DNA from: Candidatus Saccharimonadota bacterium
GTDB lineage: Bacteria > Patescibacteriota > Saccharimonadia > Saccharimonadales > Saccharimonadaceae
Assembly: GCA_017430725.1 (NCBI GenBank)
Contig: JAFRMK010000010.1
Span: forward strand, 47,199-111,198
Reading direction: 5' to 3'
Length of the DNA stretch: 64,000 bases
Both the position numbers and the translations under genes were made by a program. The notes under the pieces are model-generated. The model was not told the origin of the DNA, made no database searches, and saw nothing but the letters and a program-made list of their open reading frames with translations. Shown piece after piece: positions 8,388-16,976 of the stretch. How positions within the stretch are numbered: the first letter of the stretch is position 1; each line of letters starts with the position of its first letter.

Positions 8388-10169
8388 CTATGGCGTTTGC
8401 ATGCGTGCTTCTTGCAAACTGGCCCAATACTCCACGTCGCCAAATCTATCCCAAACATCCGTCAAGAGCGCGTCGTCCGAAAAAATCCGCACACCATCTT
8501 GGTAATAGTAATTCATCGCCGACTGATATAAGCCAATTGCCGGCACGTCGTTAACCCACCGCTGCAGGAAGCTGTTATACTTTGTCTCCCGCAAACTCGC
8601 ATCAAGACTGGTTCGCGCCGTCAAAAGCGCATCATCCGCCAAAGCGTTGCTGTAATTACTGAAGTTCCATCCGCCGCCACTCGCCTGCGTTGAGCTATAG
8701 TAAACGAACGGGTCCGCACTCACGCCCAAATCAATCTCATAAAACAACACATCATAGTCGCGCGGCCGCAAGACCGAGGCGAAGAAGTCCATATTCGGCT
8801 GCGTATCGTCAAACACGCTCAAACTGACCGTAAAACCAAGCTGCTGAAGCTCTTCCTTGAAACGCTCTGCCACGCTCTGAATTGGCTGGCGCTTGCGTAC
8901 CGCCAAGCGCAATTCAGCCAAACTGCCCGCCTCGTCGCACAATCGCCCCTCTTCGTTATATTTCAGGCCGCCGTCCACCAACAGCTTCTTCGCCGCCTCC
9001 AAATCATATTTCGCCAGTTCCGGATACTCCAGATTTGCTTCCTGCGTCTCCAATATCGGATAGTCCAGCCAACGCATCTCATCGATTTCTGCCCGCACCG
9101 CACTCATATCTACGCCCTGCTGAATGCCTCTCCGCACCGCCGAACTCTTCAATGCCGGGCTCTTCGTATTCAGAAACGCAAACGCACCGCCGTTCAGCAA
9201 GGTTGTACGCCGATTCACGCCCTTCGTATCACTCAGCTCCACCTCCTCAGCCGTCGCAGTCACCGTCGCCTCCTTCATGGCCGACGCGATATCCTCGACC
9301 TTCTCATACGAACGCAAATTAAAGCTGGCCAATTTACTTTCGTTGCCAAAGAAATTCTCATTCCGCTTCATATAAATCGTCTGCAAGAACCGGTTATTGC
9401 CACCTCCCGGTTGCACCGCCTTCAGCGCAAAGGCCCCCGAGCCGACCGGATTACTGGAAAAATCGTGCTCATACACCAGCGCCGGGCTCACCTCGCCGAG
9501 AATGTGCGCCGGAATCAACGGGAATTCCAAGCTATCCGTAAAATCAGTATAGGCCGTCGGCAAAGTGAAACTCACGCTCCGCTCATCAACCTTTTGCAGT
9601 TTGATGCGTGAAAAATCTATTGCGACCGTGGTTTTTGCTGTCTCGTCATTCATCAACTTAACCGTATACAAAATATCATCCGCCGTAATAGGCTCCCCGT
9701 CCGACCACTTCAGGCCGTCACGCAAAGTTACTGTCCAAGTCCTGCCATCCTTACTCATTGTGGCGCTCTCCGCCAGCTCCATCTTCATGTGACCCGACTT
9801 ATCTGGTGAGGCCAAATTCGCAAACAACAAACGCGCCAACGCTTTCTCCGAATTTGTCGTCGCATACAGCGGGTTCATGCTCTTCACGTCGCCCAAACTG
9901 GCCTCAGTAAACTCACCGCCTGCCACAAAGGCCTGCATCTTGTAAGACGAGTTGTACCAAAAAATTTGTACAATCGCGAGCAGCAACACGACCAAAATCA
10001 ACAGCGCCCACTCTACCACCCACAAGCGCACCTCACGCACATTCTTCAAGCGCTGAATAAACAGCGCCGAAAAATGGTCGCTGGCCTTCTCGCCAAACTC
10101 ATTTGCGCGCGTCAAAATCTCTTTGTTACGCTTCTTTACTTTGCCCACGCTTTTATCAAGTTTTTTCAT
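8388..10169 (-). CDS. ABC transporter substrate-binding protein, family 5 (oligopeptide type)
   Basis: A 593-residue solute-binding protein of the OppA/DppA class. A cytoplasmic basic N-terminus of about 50 residues is followed by a membrane helix (about 50-71) in place of a lipobox, then the SBP_bac_5 fold. Family-typical stretches are SMNPLYATTNSEKALARLLFANL, WTVTLRDGLKWSDGEPITADDILYT and the later DYDVLFYEIDLG region. No permease or ATPase genes are adjacent, so the transporter partners must be elsewhere. The start directly follows the secG stop with no gap, indicating co-transcription. The long cytoplasmic N-terminus is unusual for this family. Confidence 0.85.
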   Translation of the reverse strand: MKKLDKSVGKVKKRNKEILTRANEFGEKASDHFSALFIQRLKNVREVRLWVVEWALLILVVLLLAIVQIFWYNSSYKMQAFVAGGEFTEASLGDVKSMNPLYATTNSEKALARLLFANLASPDKSGHMKMELAESATMSKDGRTWTVTLRDGLKWSDGEPITADDILYTVKLMNDETAKTTVAIDFSRIKLQKVDERSVSFTLPTAYTDFTDSLEFPLIPAHILGEVSPALVYEHDFSSNPVGSGAFALKAVQPGGGNNRFLQTIYMKRNENFFGNESKLASFNLRSYEKVEDIASAMKEATVTATAEEVELSDTKGVNRRTTLLNGGAFAFLNTKSPALKSSAVRRGIQQGVDMSAVRAEIDEMRWLDYPILETQEANLEYPELAKYDLEAAKKLLVDGGLKYNEEGRLCDEAGSLAELRLAVRKRQPIQSVAERFKEELQQLGFTVSLSVFDDTQPNMDFFASVLRPRDYDVLFYEIDLGVSADPFVYYSSTQASGGGWNFSNYSNALADDALLTARTSLDASLRETKYNSFLQRWVNDVPAIGLYQSAMNYYYQDGVRIFSDDALLTDVWDRFGDVEYWASLQEARMQTP

Positions 10170-10394
10170 TTATAGCACAATTAAGATTGATAGAATCGAC
10201 AGCACAAAAATCACTGCCATCACAATCGTCGCGTTGTATAGCGAGCGCTCCAATCCACGTCGTTCCGTGTTCAACTCGCCCGAGCCACCAAAACCCGAAC
10301 CCAAAGACGCCCCACGCTGCTGCAGTAAAATCAGCAATACCAGCAAAATCGCCGATGCAAATACTGTTATATTCAAAATCACACCAATATTCAT
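10170..10394 (-). CDS. secG: Preprotein translocase subunit SecG
   Basis: A 74-residue protein with two membrane helices (about 5-23 and 53-72) joined by the Gly/Ser-rich cytoplasmic loop LLQQRGASLGSGFGGSGE typical of SecG. It is an auxiliary subunit of SecYEG. A TAAAAT that overlaps the stop codon of the upstream gene ends 7 nt before this ATG, so secG and the following binding protein may be transcribed as a leaderless unit. Confidence 0.93.
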   Translation of the reverse strand: MNIGVILNITVFASAILLVLLILLQQRGASLGSGFGGSGELNTERRGLERSLYNATIVMAVIFVLSILSILIVL

Positions 10395-10399
10395 GCTAT

Positions 10400-10777
10400 C
10401 TATTTTACATCAGGAAGCATTAAATTGACAAGGAAGTTCATCAATGAAATCAATAAGCACGCCTCTAGCGCTCCACCAAAGCTAATCGACAGGTGCGGCA
10501 TAATCCAAATCGTCAGCCCCACCATCCCCGCATTTACTATCACGGTAAAAAGCCCCAACGTAATGAACAAAAAAGGCAACGCGAACAAGGTGGCAATCGG
10601 CCGCACGATTGAGTTCACCAAAGCAAACACCAGACCGGCCACAACATAATACCACCAGCTCTGCTCCAGCCGCTCATAGCCTGCTTCAAAATGCGCAAAC
10701 CAACGGATGCACACGAACATTGCCACCACCGACAAAAACCAGCGCAAAATGAAGGTCGATATCTGTTTTTTAATCAT
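10400..10777 (-). CDS. YvlD/phage holin family 4 membrane protein
   Basis: A 125-residue protein with four membrane helices, matching the family known as mycobacterial 4-TMS phage holin or YvlD. The conserved NSIVRPIATLFALPFLFITLG segment spans about residues 56-76, with a cytoplasmic polar cap between helices. Despite the family name these are usually housekeeping envelope-stress proteins, not lysis proteins. AGAAGAAG precedes the ATG, and the gene follows uvrC by 9 nt, so it is likely in one operon with it. Confidence 0.85.
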   Translation of the reverse strand: MIKKQISTFILRWFLSVVAMFVCIRWFAHFEAGYERLEQSWWYYVVAGLVFALVNSIVRPIATLFALPFLFITLGLFTVIVNAGMVGLTIWIMPHLSISFGGALEACLLISLMNFLVNLMLPDVK

Positions 10778-10786
10778 AAACTTCTT

Positions 10787-12076
10787 CTATTTTAATGCAT
10801 TTTTACGTTTTAGTAAAACGTGGTACTGCACCGCAAAGCGGTGGCTCTCTTCATCAATCCGCCCAATTAACTTCGCCACATGACTATCGCGCGCCAACTC
10901 GTGCACCTCATAACCACCATCTGTTTTTGGCACCACAATCTTCACGCGCGCATTCCGGCCATGATCGCCGCTTTTATCTCTCCCCAGCAAGGCAATCCCC
11001 TCTCGCTCCACCAAGTCTCGCACCGCCGAAATTTGCCCCTGTGCCCCATCCAAAACAATCAAATCCGGCCTCCCCCAATCCTTCAAATGATTCATTCGCC
11101 GCACTAAAACCTCTCGTATACTTTCCGTATCATTGTTCTGCTGTTTACGCAGCTTAAAGCGCCGATATTTCTTCCTGTCCGCCACGCCGTTCACGAAACA
11201 CACCATCGAGCCCGTCACATTCGTGCCCGATTGATGGCTAATGTCATAACCCTCGATGCGCACCAATGCCTTCTCTAACCCCAACATCGCCTGCAAATCC
11301 CGCAGCGCCTGGTCGCTCGAGATATCCAAAAACTCCTTATCAGAAAACACGATTTTCGTGCCAATCCCCTTCAATCCAAAAAACTGATTTCGCAGCACCA
11401 CTGCCCGCTCGTACTCACCTTTCTCCGCCGCTTCATACATCTGCTTTTCCAAACTGCGGATTAACTTCTTGCGGTTACCCTTCAAATAACTAATCAACTG
11501 GCGCAGATTCACCTTATATTCTCGCGGCGTCATTCGCCCCACTTCAATGCCCGGCGTCAAGCCCAAATCGGTGTTCAAGCTTTTTCGCCCAGTGTATGGC
11601 TTGTCATAATATGGAAAAATTTTTCGCAAAATCCGCAAAGCCCGCGCAATTGCCGTCTTGCCATAATACGGTCCGTAGTATTCTGCCCCGTCATCATCTG
11701 GATTTCGCGTCATTGACACATACGGCACCTCAGATTTCATATCAATTCGCACATAGGTCACCGATTTATCATCGCGCAGTAGAATATTCCATTTTGGCCG
11801 ATAGCGCTTAATCATTTCGCTTTCCAAAAACAGCGCATCCATCTCGGTGTCAACCACAATCCAGTCCGTATAATCAATCTCCGCCACCAGCGCCCGCGTC
11901 TTTGCGTCCTTCAACCGCGGCGACTGAAAATATTGACGCACGCGATTTTTCAAAACCCCCGCCTTTCCGACGTATATCACCTCCCCTTGCGCATTTTTAT
12001 GAAAATAAACGCCTGGCTGGGCCGGCAGCTCCTTCAAATGCGCACGTTGGCGCTCTGTCATGTTTGACTGTTTCAT
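10787..12076 (-). CDS. uvrC: Excinuclease subunit UvrC, lacking the C-terminal HhH domain
   Basis: Nucleotide excision repair nuclease that incises on both sides of a lesion with UvrAB. The protein has 429 residues against about 600 in most bacteria. It contains the GIY-YIG domain (GVYFHKNAQGEVIYVGKAG, about residues 21-40), a UVR-like region (about 220-235) and the RNase H-like domain (YDISHQSGT..., PDLIVLDGAQGQ). It stops right after the ESHRFAVQYH motif, exactly where the helix-hairpin-helix pair normally begins. The frame is open further upstream, but a TATAAT (12086-12091) just before the ATG at 12076 and a terminator at 12101-12119 fix this start. Confidence 0.92.
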   Translation of the reverse strand: MKQSNMTERQRAHLKELPAQPGVYFHKNAQGEVIYVGKAGVLKNRVRQYFQSPRLKDAKTRALVAEIDYTDWIVVDTEMDALFLESEMIKRYRPKWNILLRDDKSVTYVRIDMKSEVPYVSMTRNPDDDGAEYYGPYYGKTAIARALRILRKIFPYYDKPYTGRKSLNTDLGLTPGIEVGRMTPREYKVNLRQLISYLKGNRKKLIRSLEKQMYEAAEKGEYERAVVLRNQFFGLKGIGTKIVFSDKEFLDISSDQALRDLQAMLGLEKALVRIEGYDISHQSGTNVTGSMVCFVNGVADRKKYRRFKLRKQQNNDTESIREVLVRRMNHLKDWGRPDLIVLDGAQGQISAVRDLVEREGIALLGRDKSGDHGRNARVKIVVPKTDGGYEVHELARDSHVAKLIGRIDEESHRFAVQYHVLLKRKNALK

Positions 12077-12085
12077 GCTATCACC

Positions 12086-12091
12086 ATTATA
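12086..12091 (-). promoter_or_regulatory. -10 element of uvrC
   Basis: TATAAT 9 nt upstream of the uvrC ATG and immediately downstream of the previous gene's terminator; the predicted transcript starts 2-3 nt before the start codon. Confidence 0.6.
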
Positions 12092-12100
12092 CCGCAACCG

Positions 12101-12120
12101 AAAAACGCCCTCACGGGCGC
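12101..12120 (-). terminator. Terminator between the 12146 gene and uvrC
   Basis: Minus-strand CGCCC-GTGA-GGGCG followed by TTTTT. The A tract of the plus strand is at 12101-12105. Confidence 0.85.
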
Positions 12121-12145
12121 TCTTCGGCATCATTTGTTTGTTTTT

Positions 12146-13939
12146 CTAAAGCGCGCTTTCGACTCGCGCCGTATCAGTATCCTCCAACGAGCCCAACATC
12201 TCTTTCAAGAAATCGTCGAAAGTTATATTGTTCAGCTCATCAACCGCCGTCCGCTGTTCAGTTAGACAGTTCTCATAGTAGCTGGCATAGGCTTTGTAGC
12301 TGCTGCATGACTGTAGCGCATAGCCATCTTTGTGCTCAACCGCCGCAGTCTTAAATCCGTCGAAGATGCCTTCGCCAAACTCCTTCAAGGATTTCGCACC
12401 TTCTGGCGCGCTGACCGTCACCGTGCCATAATCCAAGTCGAAATCACCGTTCAGCGCCATATCTTCGTCGTCGCCCCGTACCAAAACATTTTTAATTTCG
12501 TGTGACCAGGCCTTAATGCCTACATACACCTTAACTTTATCAGTTACGTCTTCCGCCGCATCAAGATCTTCTTCCTCGAAGTATTCCTCTGCATCAGCAC
12601 CCTCTTCCACCAAGGCACTCTCGCTATCAAGCTCGTTCAGCGCAGTTTCCGACTCCAATTCTTCTTCGACACCACTGATACACTGCGTAATTTCTTCCGC
12701 TGCATCAATATCCTCGATTGCTTCGGTAAACGCTTCGGCTTTTTCCTTATCGACCTCGACCTGATAGTACGTCAAACCGCTCTCTGCGCCATCCAAATCT
12801 TTCACAGCATCGCTCAAAGACAAGAACGCATTATCTTTATAGGCGGACATCACTTGTTCTTTGCTACCCTCTGACGCCTTCTCATAAGCATTCATTATGC
12901 AGCTAAACTGGTTGTCATATTTATCGCCCAACAAACCCTTCAGGCTTTCATCTGACACCTCTGCCCATTGACCGTCAATCGCCGTCACGATATTACCAAT
13001 CGCAGATTCATAGAATTCCGTCACCGCGCTTTTCTCTGTTTCGGTCAGATCTTCGTCTTCGGCCACCATCAGTTCCAAAACCTTGTCCTTAATGTCGGTC
13101 AAATCGGCGAACTTCACGAACAGCTTCGCATCGCCGGCATACATCGCTTCTGCAGAGAACTTAAACTCCTTGTCGTCGTTCGTGACTACCGCTACGTTCA
13201 TTTTTCCGATGCCCTTCACGGCCTCCGACTGCGAATCAACCGAAAGCGTGATTTTCGACAATTCGATATTCTCTAGCTCTTCGTCGTATTCTTCGACATT
13301 CTTGTTCTGGACGACTATTTCGCCATTCACCTTACTGACACCCACGCCGTCATCCACGCTGACGTATTTGCCGTCTTCCAATTTCACCGACAAAAGCTTG
13401 CCAAACGCATCTGCGGCAACCTTGTCTTTCGACTCGTGCCAGTTAAAGAATAAAACTGCGCCGATACCACCGCCAATCAACAACAGTAAGGCAAGAACAA
13501 TCCCTACAATCATTCCTGTTTTCTTTTTGGCAGGTTTTTTTGCATCGACCAACGCACTAGCGTTTTCGTTTACCGTTGGCTGTTCGTCCGCTCCCTTCAG
13601 CAAATCGTCCATCTGCGCCCCAGCTTCTTCTGCCGCCGGCTGCACTGACGTTGCCGGAGCTACGCTTTCTTCGGGTTTCATTTTTTGCTCCTTTCTTACT
13701 GTTATTTTTTCCCCTTCTGTTGACTTTTCATTTTTCAGCGACGCCTCATTATTTACCGGCTCGTTTGGTACCACAGTCTCTAAGTCGCCCGAACCGACTG
13801 CTCCAGGAATCGCCATATCAGTAGCTTCCAGGACCGTCTTCTCTTCTGCTTTATCCGTCGCCGCATCAATAATCGGATTAAACACTTTGTCTTCAGCATC
13901 GTTCACAAAGGCTTCCTCGGCTCTCGCTTCTTCGTCCAT
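12146..13939 (-). CDS. Large single-span membrane protein, unknown
   Basis: A 597-residue protein. The acidic, low-complexity cytoplasmic N-terminus (about 1-138) is followed by a lysine patch (KKPAKKKTG), one membrane helix (about 143-165) and an extracellular region of about 430 residues with very acidic stretches (EEEELE, EEYFEEEDLDAAED). Four cysteines outside could form disulphides. No family recognised. The start at 13939 lies six nucleotides after the upstream stop, with GGAGG 11 nt away. A second, stronger site (AGGAG) precedes an internal in-frame ATG at 13681 (residue 87), so a shorter form of 511 residues may also, or instead, be made. Confidence 0.75.
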   Translation of the reverse strand: MDEEARAEEAFVNDAEDKVFNPIIDAATDKAEEKTVLEATDMAIPGAVGSGDLETVVPNEPVNNEASLKNEKSTEGEKITVRKEQKMKPEESVAPATSVQPAAEEAGAQMDDLLKGADEQPTVNENASALVDAKKPAKKKTGMIVGIVLALLLLIGGGIGAVLFFNWHESKDKVAADAFGKLLSVKLEDGKYVSVDDGVGVSKVNGEIVVQNKNVEEYDEELENIELSKITLSVDSQSEAVKGIGKMNVAVVTNDDKEFKFSAEAMYAGDAKLFVKFADLTDIKDKVLELMVAEDEDLTETEKSAVTEFYESAIGNIVTAIDGQWAEVSDESLKGLLGDKYDNQFSCIMNAYEKASEGSKEQVMSAYKDNAFLSLSDAVKDLDGAESGLTYYQVEVDKEKAEAFTEAIEDIDAAEEITQCISGVEEELESETALNELDSESALVEEGADAEEYFEEEDLDAAEDVTDKVKVYVGIKAWSHEIKNVLVRGDDEDMALNGDFDLDYGTVTVSAPEGAKSLKEFGEGIFDGFKTAAVEHKDGYALQSCSSYKAYASYYENCLTEQRTAVDELNNITFDDFLKEMLGSLEDTDTARVESAL

Positions 13940-13944
13940 GGCCT

Positions 13945-14289
13945 CTATTCCTCCACAGCCCCTTCAACGACCTCAGCGTCATCGATGCTATCGTAATTAA
14001 TCAATTCGCAACTGGCACCGTGCGTTCGCGCGCAAGCCTCCAGCGACTCATATTGGTTCAACATTTTACTCGAGAAGAAGAATAGCCACACGGCCAAACC
14101 CGCAAAAACCAGCGTCGTAAACGCAAACAGACAATAAAAGAAAACAAACTTTCCTTTAATCGCATGGTTCTCCGGACAACGTTCAGTCGTCAAGCCAATT
14201 GGCATCGTCTTACGTTTCGTGTTTGTTTTCTTTGCGACCGTCTTTCGTTTTGCTGTCGCGCGCTTCTTTGTCGTGGCCTTAGTCGCCAT
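13945..14289 (-). CDS. Lysine-rich single-span membrane protein
   Basis: A 114-residue protein. The first 30 residues are almost entirely K, R, T and A (MATKATTKKRATAKRKT...), followed by a membrane helix (about 50-72) and an acidic extracellular tail with two cysteines. The basic cytoplasmic head might bind nucleic acid or lipid; that is inference only. A strong GGAGG precedes the ATG. It shares an operon with the following large membrane protein, which begins 6 nt after this stop. Divergent from enolase. Confidence 0.7.
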   Translation of the reverse strand: MATKATTKKRATAKRKTVAKKTNTKRKTMPIGLTTERCPENHAIKGKFVFFYCLFAFTTLVFAGLAVWLFFFSSKMLNQYESLEACARTHGASCELINYDSIDDAEVVEGAVEE

Positions 14290-14358
14290 GTTCCAGCACC
14301 CTCCTTAATAATACTATTGCTTAAAATATATCACATTTTTCGATAAACATAAAAGTTT

Positions 14359-14367
14359 TGCTATAAT
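14359..14367 (+). promoter_or_regulatory. Extended -10 promoter of enolase
   Basis: TGC-TATAAT ending at 14367. The leader of about 35 nt contains GGGTGAGG before the ATG at 14407, so eno is a leadered message. Confidence 0.75.
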
Positions 14368-14406
14368 TATATTAACTATTACATCAGTACAAAGGGTGAG
14401 GCATTA

Positions 14407-15702
14407 ATGAACGAACAAAACTGCAATGTAAAATTTATTCACGCGCGCCAAATTCTTGATTCGCGCGGCAATCCTACAGTCGAAGCCGACGTTGTTCTCG
14501 AGAGCGGGCACGCTGGTCGCGCCGCCGTTCCGTCTGGTGCGTCAACTGGCGCCGGCGAAGCACTCGAACTGCGCGACAATGATGCCGCATACTATGGCGG
14601 CAAAGGCGTCCTGAAAGCCGTCTGGAACGTCAACAACAAAATCGCCGACATCCTGGTTGGCAATGACGCTAGCGACCAGCGCAAGCTCGACCAACTCATG
14701 CTCGACCTTGACGGCACCGAAAACAAATCCAGCCTTGGCGCCAATGCCACACTCGCCGTCTCGCTAGCTGCCGCCAAAGCCGTCGCCCACGCCAAAGGCC
14801 GTCGCTTTTATGAATACATTGCCGACCTTGCACATACTCAAGATGAAATGTGCCTACCGATGCCGATGATGAACGTCATGAATGGCGGCGCTCACGCCGA
14901 CTGGTCAACTGACTTTCAAGAATACATGGTCATTCCCGTTGGCGCCGATTCCATCGCGACCGCCGTACGCATGGGCGCCGAAATCTTCCATGCGCTGAAA
15001 AAAATCCTCAAAACCCGCAACTACGCCACTACCGTTGGCGATGAAGGCGGCTATGCTCCTCTCGTCAAAGACGGCGACAATGAACCGCTCGAGCTCATCA
15101 AGCTCGCCATCGAGGCCGCCGGCTTCACGCCCGGCAAGGACGTCGCCATCGCAATGGATATTGCGGCATCCGAATTTGCCGTCAACGACCACTATGAGCT
15201 CAAAACCAACGGCGACTGGAAGTCCAGCGCCGATCTCGCCAATTGGTATCAATGGATTATCGACAACTACCCCGTTCTCTCTATCGAAGACGGCCTCGGC
15301 GAAAACGATTGGGCCGGCTGGCGACAACTCACCGAACGTTTCGGCGACCGCATTCAACTAGTCGGCGACGACCTCTTTGTCACCAACAGCAAATTGCTCA
15401 AACGCGGCATCGACGAACGGGCCGGCAACGCCATCTTAGTAAAACCAAACCAAATCGGCACCCTCACTGAGACCATCGACGCCGTGCTCCTCGCCAAACA
15501 GCACAACTTCAACTGCATCATTTCTCACCGCTCTGGCGAAACCGAAGACACTAGCATCGCACATCTCGCCGTCGGACTTGGTGCCGGCCAAATCAAGACC
15601 GGCTCACTCAGCCGCAGCGAACGCACCGCCAAATACAACGAGCTCATGCGCATCGCCGAAGCGAACCGGAATCTTTCGCTTAAAAACCCCTTTGAGGCCT
15701 AA
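14407..15702 (+). CDS. eno: Enolase
   Basis: Converts 2-phosphoglycerate to phosphoenolpyruvate in glycolysis; cytosolic and magnesium-dependent. The 431 residues include the N-terminal [11 protein letters not shown] and [16 protein letters not shown] segments, the DFQEYMVIP region, VGDEGGYAP, the metal ligands within LSIEDGL and GDD, the catalytic lysine in [12 protein letters not shown], and the [18 protein letters not shown] signature. It ends in ...NPFEA. Its last codons form half of a palindrome shared with pgi, which reads the other strand. Confidence 0.98.
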   Translation: MNEQNCNVKFIHARQILDSRGNPTVEADVVLESGHAGRAAVPSGASTGAGEALELRDNDAAYYGGKGVLKAVWNVNNKIADILVGNDASDQRKLDQLMLDLDGTENKSSLGANATLAVSLAAAKAVAHAKGRRFYEYIADLAHTQDEMCLPMPMMNVMNGGAHADWSTDFQEYMVIPVGADSIATAVRMGAEIFHALKKILKTRNYATTVGDEGGYAPLVKDGDNEPLELIKLAIEAAGFTPGKDVAIAMDIAASEFAVNDHYELKTNGDWKSSADLANWYQWIIDNYPVLSIEDGLGENDWAGWRQLTERFGDRIQLVGDDLFVTNSKLLKRGIDERAGNAILVKPNQIGTLTETIDAVLLAKQHNFNCIISHRSGETEDTSIAHLAVGLGAGQIKTGSLSRSERTAKYNELMRIAEANRNLSLKNPFEA

Positions 15703-15715
15703 ACTAGGCCTCAAA
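15691..15715. terminator. Palindrome spanning both stop codons of eno and pgi
   Basis: An 11-bp perfect inverted repeat (15691-15701/15705-15715) with a 3-nt loop. The left arm encodes the enolase C-terminus and the right arm the Pgi C-terminus, both Phe-Glu-Ala. The minus transcript has a weak T run after the hairpin (GGGGTTTTT); the plus side has none. Confidence 0.75.
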
Positions 15716-16960
15716 ACCCGGCTTTTCCAACAATTCAAACATCCGCTTTTTGTAGGCTTCAACCCCTGGCTGATTAAACGGATTTACGCCCAACAGATAT
15801 GCGCTAAGCGCACAGCTCATCTCGAAAAAGTAGATTAACGCACCCATAGCCTGCTCATCCAAACGCGGCATTATCACTTCAATCACCGGCACATCTCCCG
15901 CTAAATGCGCCTCACGTGTCGCCGCGTTAGCTTTTTTACAGATATAATCCAAGCTCTTCCCCTCAAGATAATTCAAACCGTCTAGGTTTTCCGGCTCCGC
16001 CGGCACCCGTACACCGTCATACTCTTCGGCAAGCTCTACAAAAGTCTCAAACAGCTCACGTCGTCCCTCCTGCATATATTGCCCCATCGAGTGCAAATCC
16101 GTCGAATAAATCACGCTGGCCGGAAATATCCCCTTCCCATCTTTTCCTTCGCTCTCGCCAAACAATTGCTTCCACCATTCATTAAAGTAGCCAAACTGCG
16201 GTTCAAAATTCGCCAAAACTTCAACGTTGAAACCCTGTCGCAACAGCATATTTCGCAAAGCGGCATACTCCGCAGCCTTTCCGCCATCCGAAATCAAACT
16301 CATGCGTTCTTCTTCTGCTCCATCCAGCAACGCCGCAATGTCATAGCCCGCTGTCGCAATCGCCAACAGACCCACCGCCGTCAACACCGAATAGCGGCCG
16401 CCAATGTCATCCGGCACCACAAATCTTTCATAGCCCATCGCCACTGCCTCGTCATGCAACGCGCCACGGCCCGCATCGGTCGTAGCATAAATGCGTTGCT
16501 TCGCCGCCGTTTCGCCATATTGCTCAAGCAATCGTCGCTTCAATATCCGAAAAGCCACCGCTGGCTCTGTCGTCGTGCCAGACTTAGAAATCACATTAAT
16601 CGAAAAATCATGACCTTCCAGTTCCGCCAATACCTTTTCTAGCCCCCTGGCACTCAATGAATTGCCGGCGTATAAAATTTTTGTTCGACCACGCTCTCCC
16701 CCCAAAGCCTCAATGACCGCTCGATGCCCCAGGTAGCTTCCGCCAATCCCCACACATACCAAATAATCCGAATCTTGATTGATTCGCTCCGCCGCTCGCT
16801 GAATACGCTCAAATTCGTCTTTGTCGTATTTCAACGGTAAATCGACCCAGGCACCGAAATCCGCCTGTTGCGCCCGCGCCACATAGCCACGTGCCTCCGC
16901 AACCAGCGCCTCAAAATCATCGCTTTTGGCCTTTACGCCAAGTTCCCATTTTACGTCAAT
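15704..16960 (-). CDS. pgi: Glucose-6-phosphate isomerase
   Basis: Interconverts glucose-6-phosphate and fructose-6-phosphate. The 418 residues carry the sugar-isomerase motifs VGIGGSYLGHRA (about 69-80), ISKSGTTTEPA (about 125-135), GGRYSVLTAVGL (about 187-198) and the catalytic region near KSLDYICKKA. The frame is open 13 codons further upstream, but GGAGG precedes the ATG at 16960 and that start matches the family. It ends two nucleotides from the convergent enolase gene. The pairing puts two glycolytic enzymes tail to tail. Confidence 0.96.
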   Translation of the reverse strand: MDVKWELGVKAKSDDFEALVAEARGYVARAQQADFGAWVDLPLKYDKDEFERIQRAAERINQDSDYLVCVGIGGSYLGHRAVIEALGGERGRTKILYAGNSLSARGLEKVLAELEGHDFSINVISKSGTTTEPAVAFRILKRRLLEQYGETAAKQRIYATTDAGRGALHDEAVAMGYERFVVPDDIGGRYSVLTAVGLLAIATAGYDIAALLDGAEEERMSLISDGGKAAEYAALRNMLLRQGFNVEVLANFEPQFGYFNEWWKQLFGESEGKDGKGIFPASVIYSTDLHSMGQYMQEGRRELFETFVELAEEYDGVRVPAEPENLDGLNYLEGKSLDYICKKANAATREAHLAGDVPVIEVIMPRLDEQAMGALIYFFEMSCALSAYLLGVNPFNQPGVEAYKKRMFELLEKPGFEA

Positions 16961-16976
16961 CATTTTTCCTCCGTTT

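Noticed and set aside
10400..10777. Prophage, suggested by the phage-holin family name
   Set aside because: No integrase, terminase, structural or lysis genes nearby; the YvlD family is chromosomal and the gene sits between uvrC and secG.
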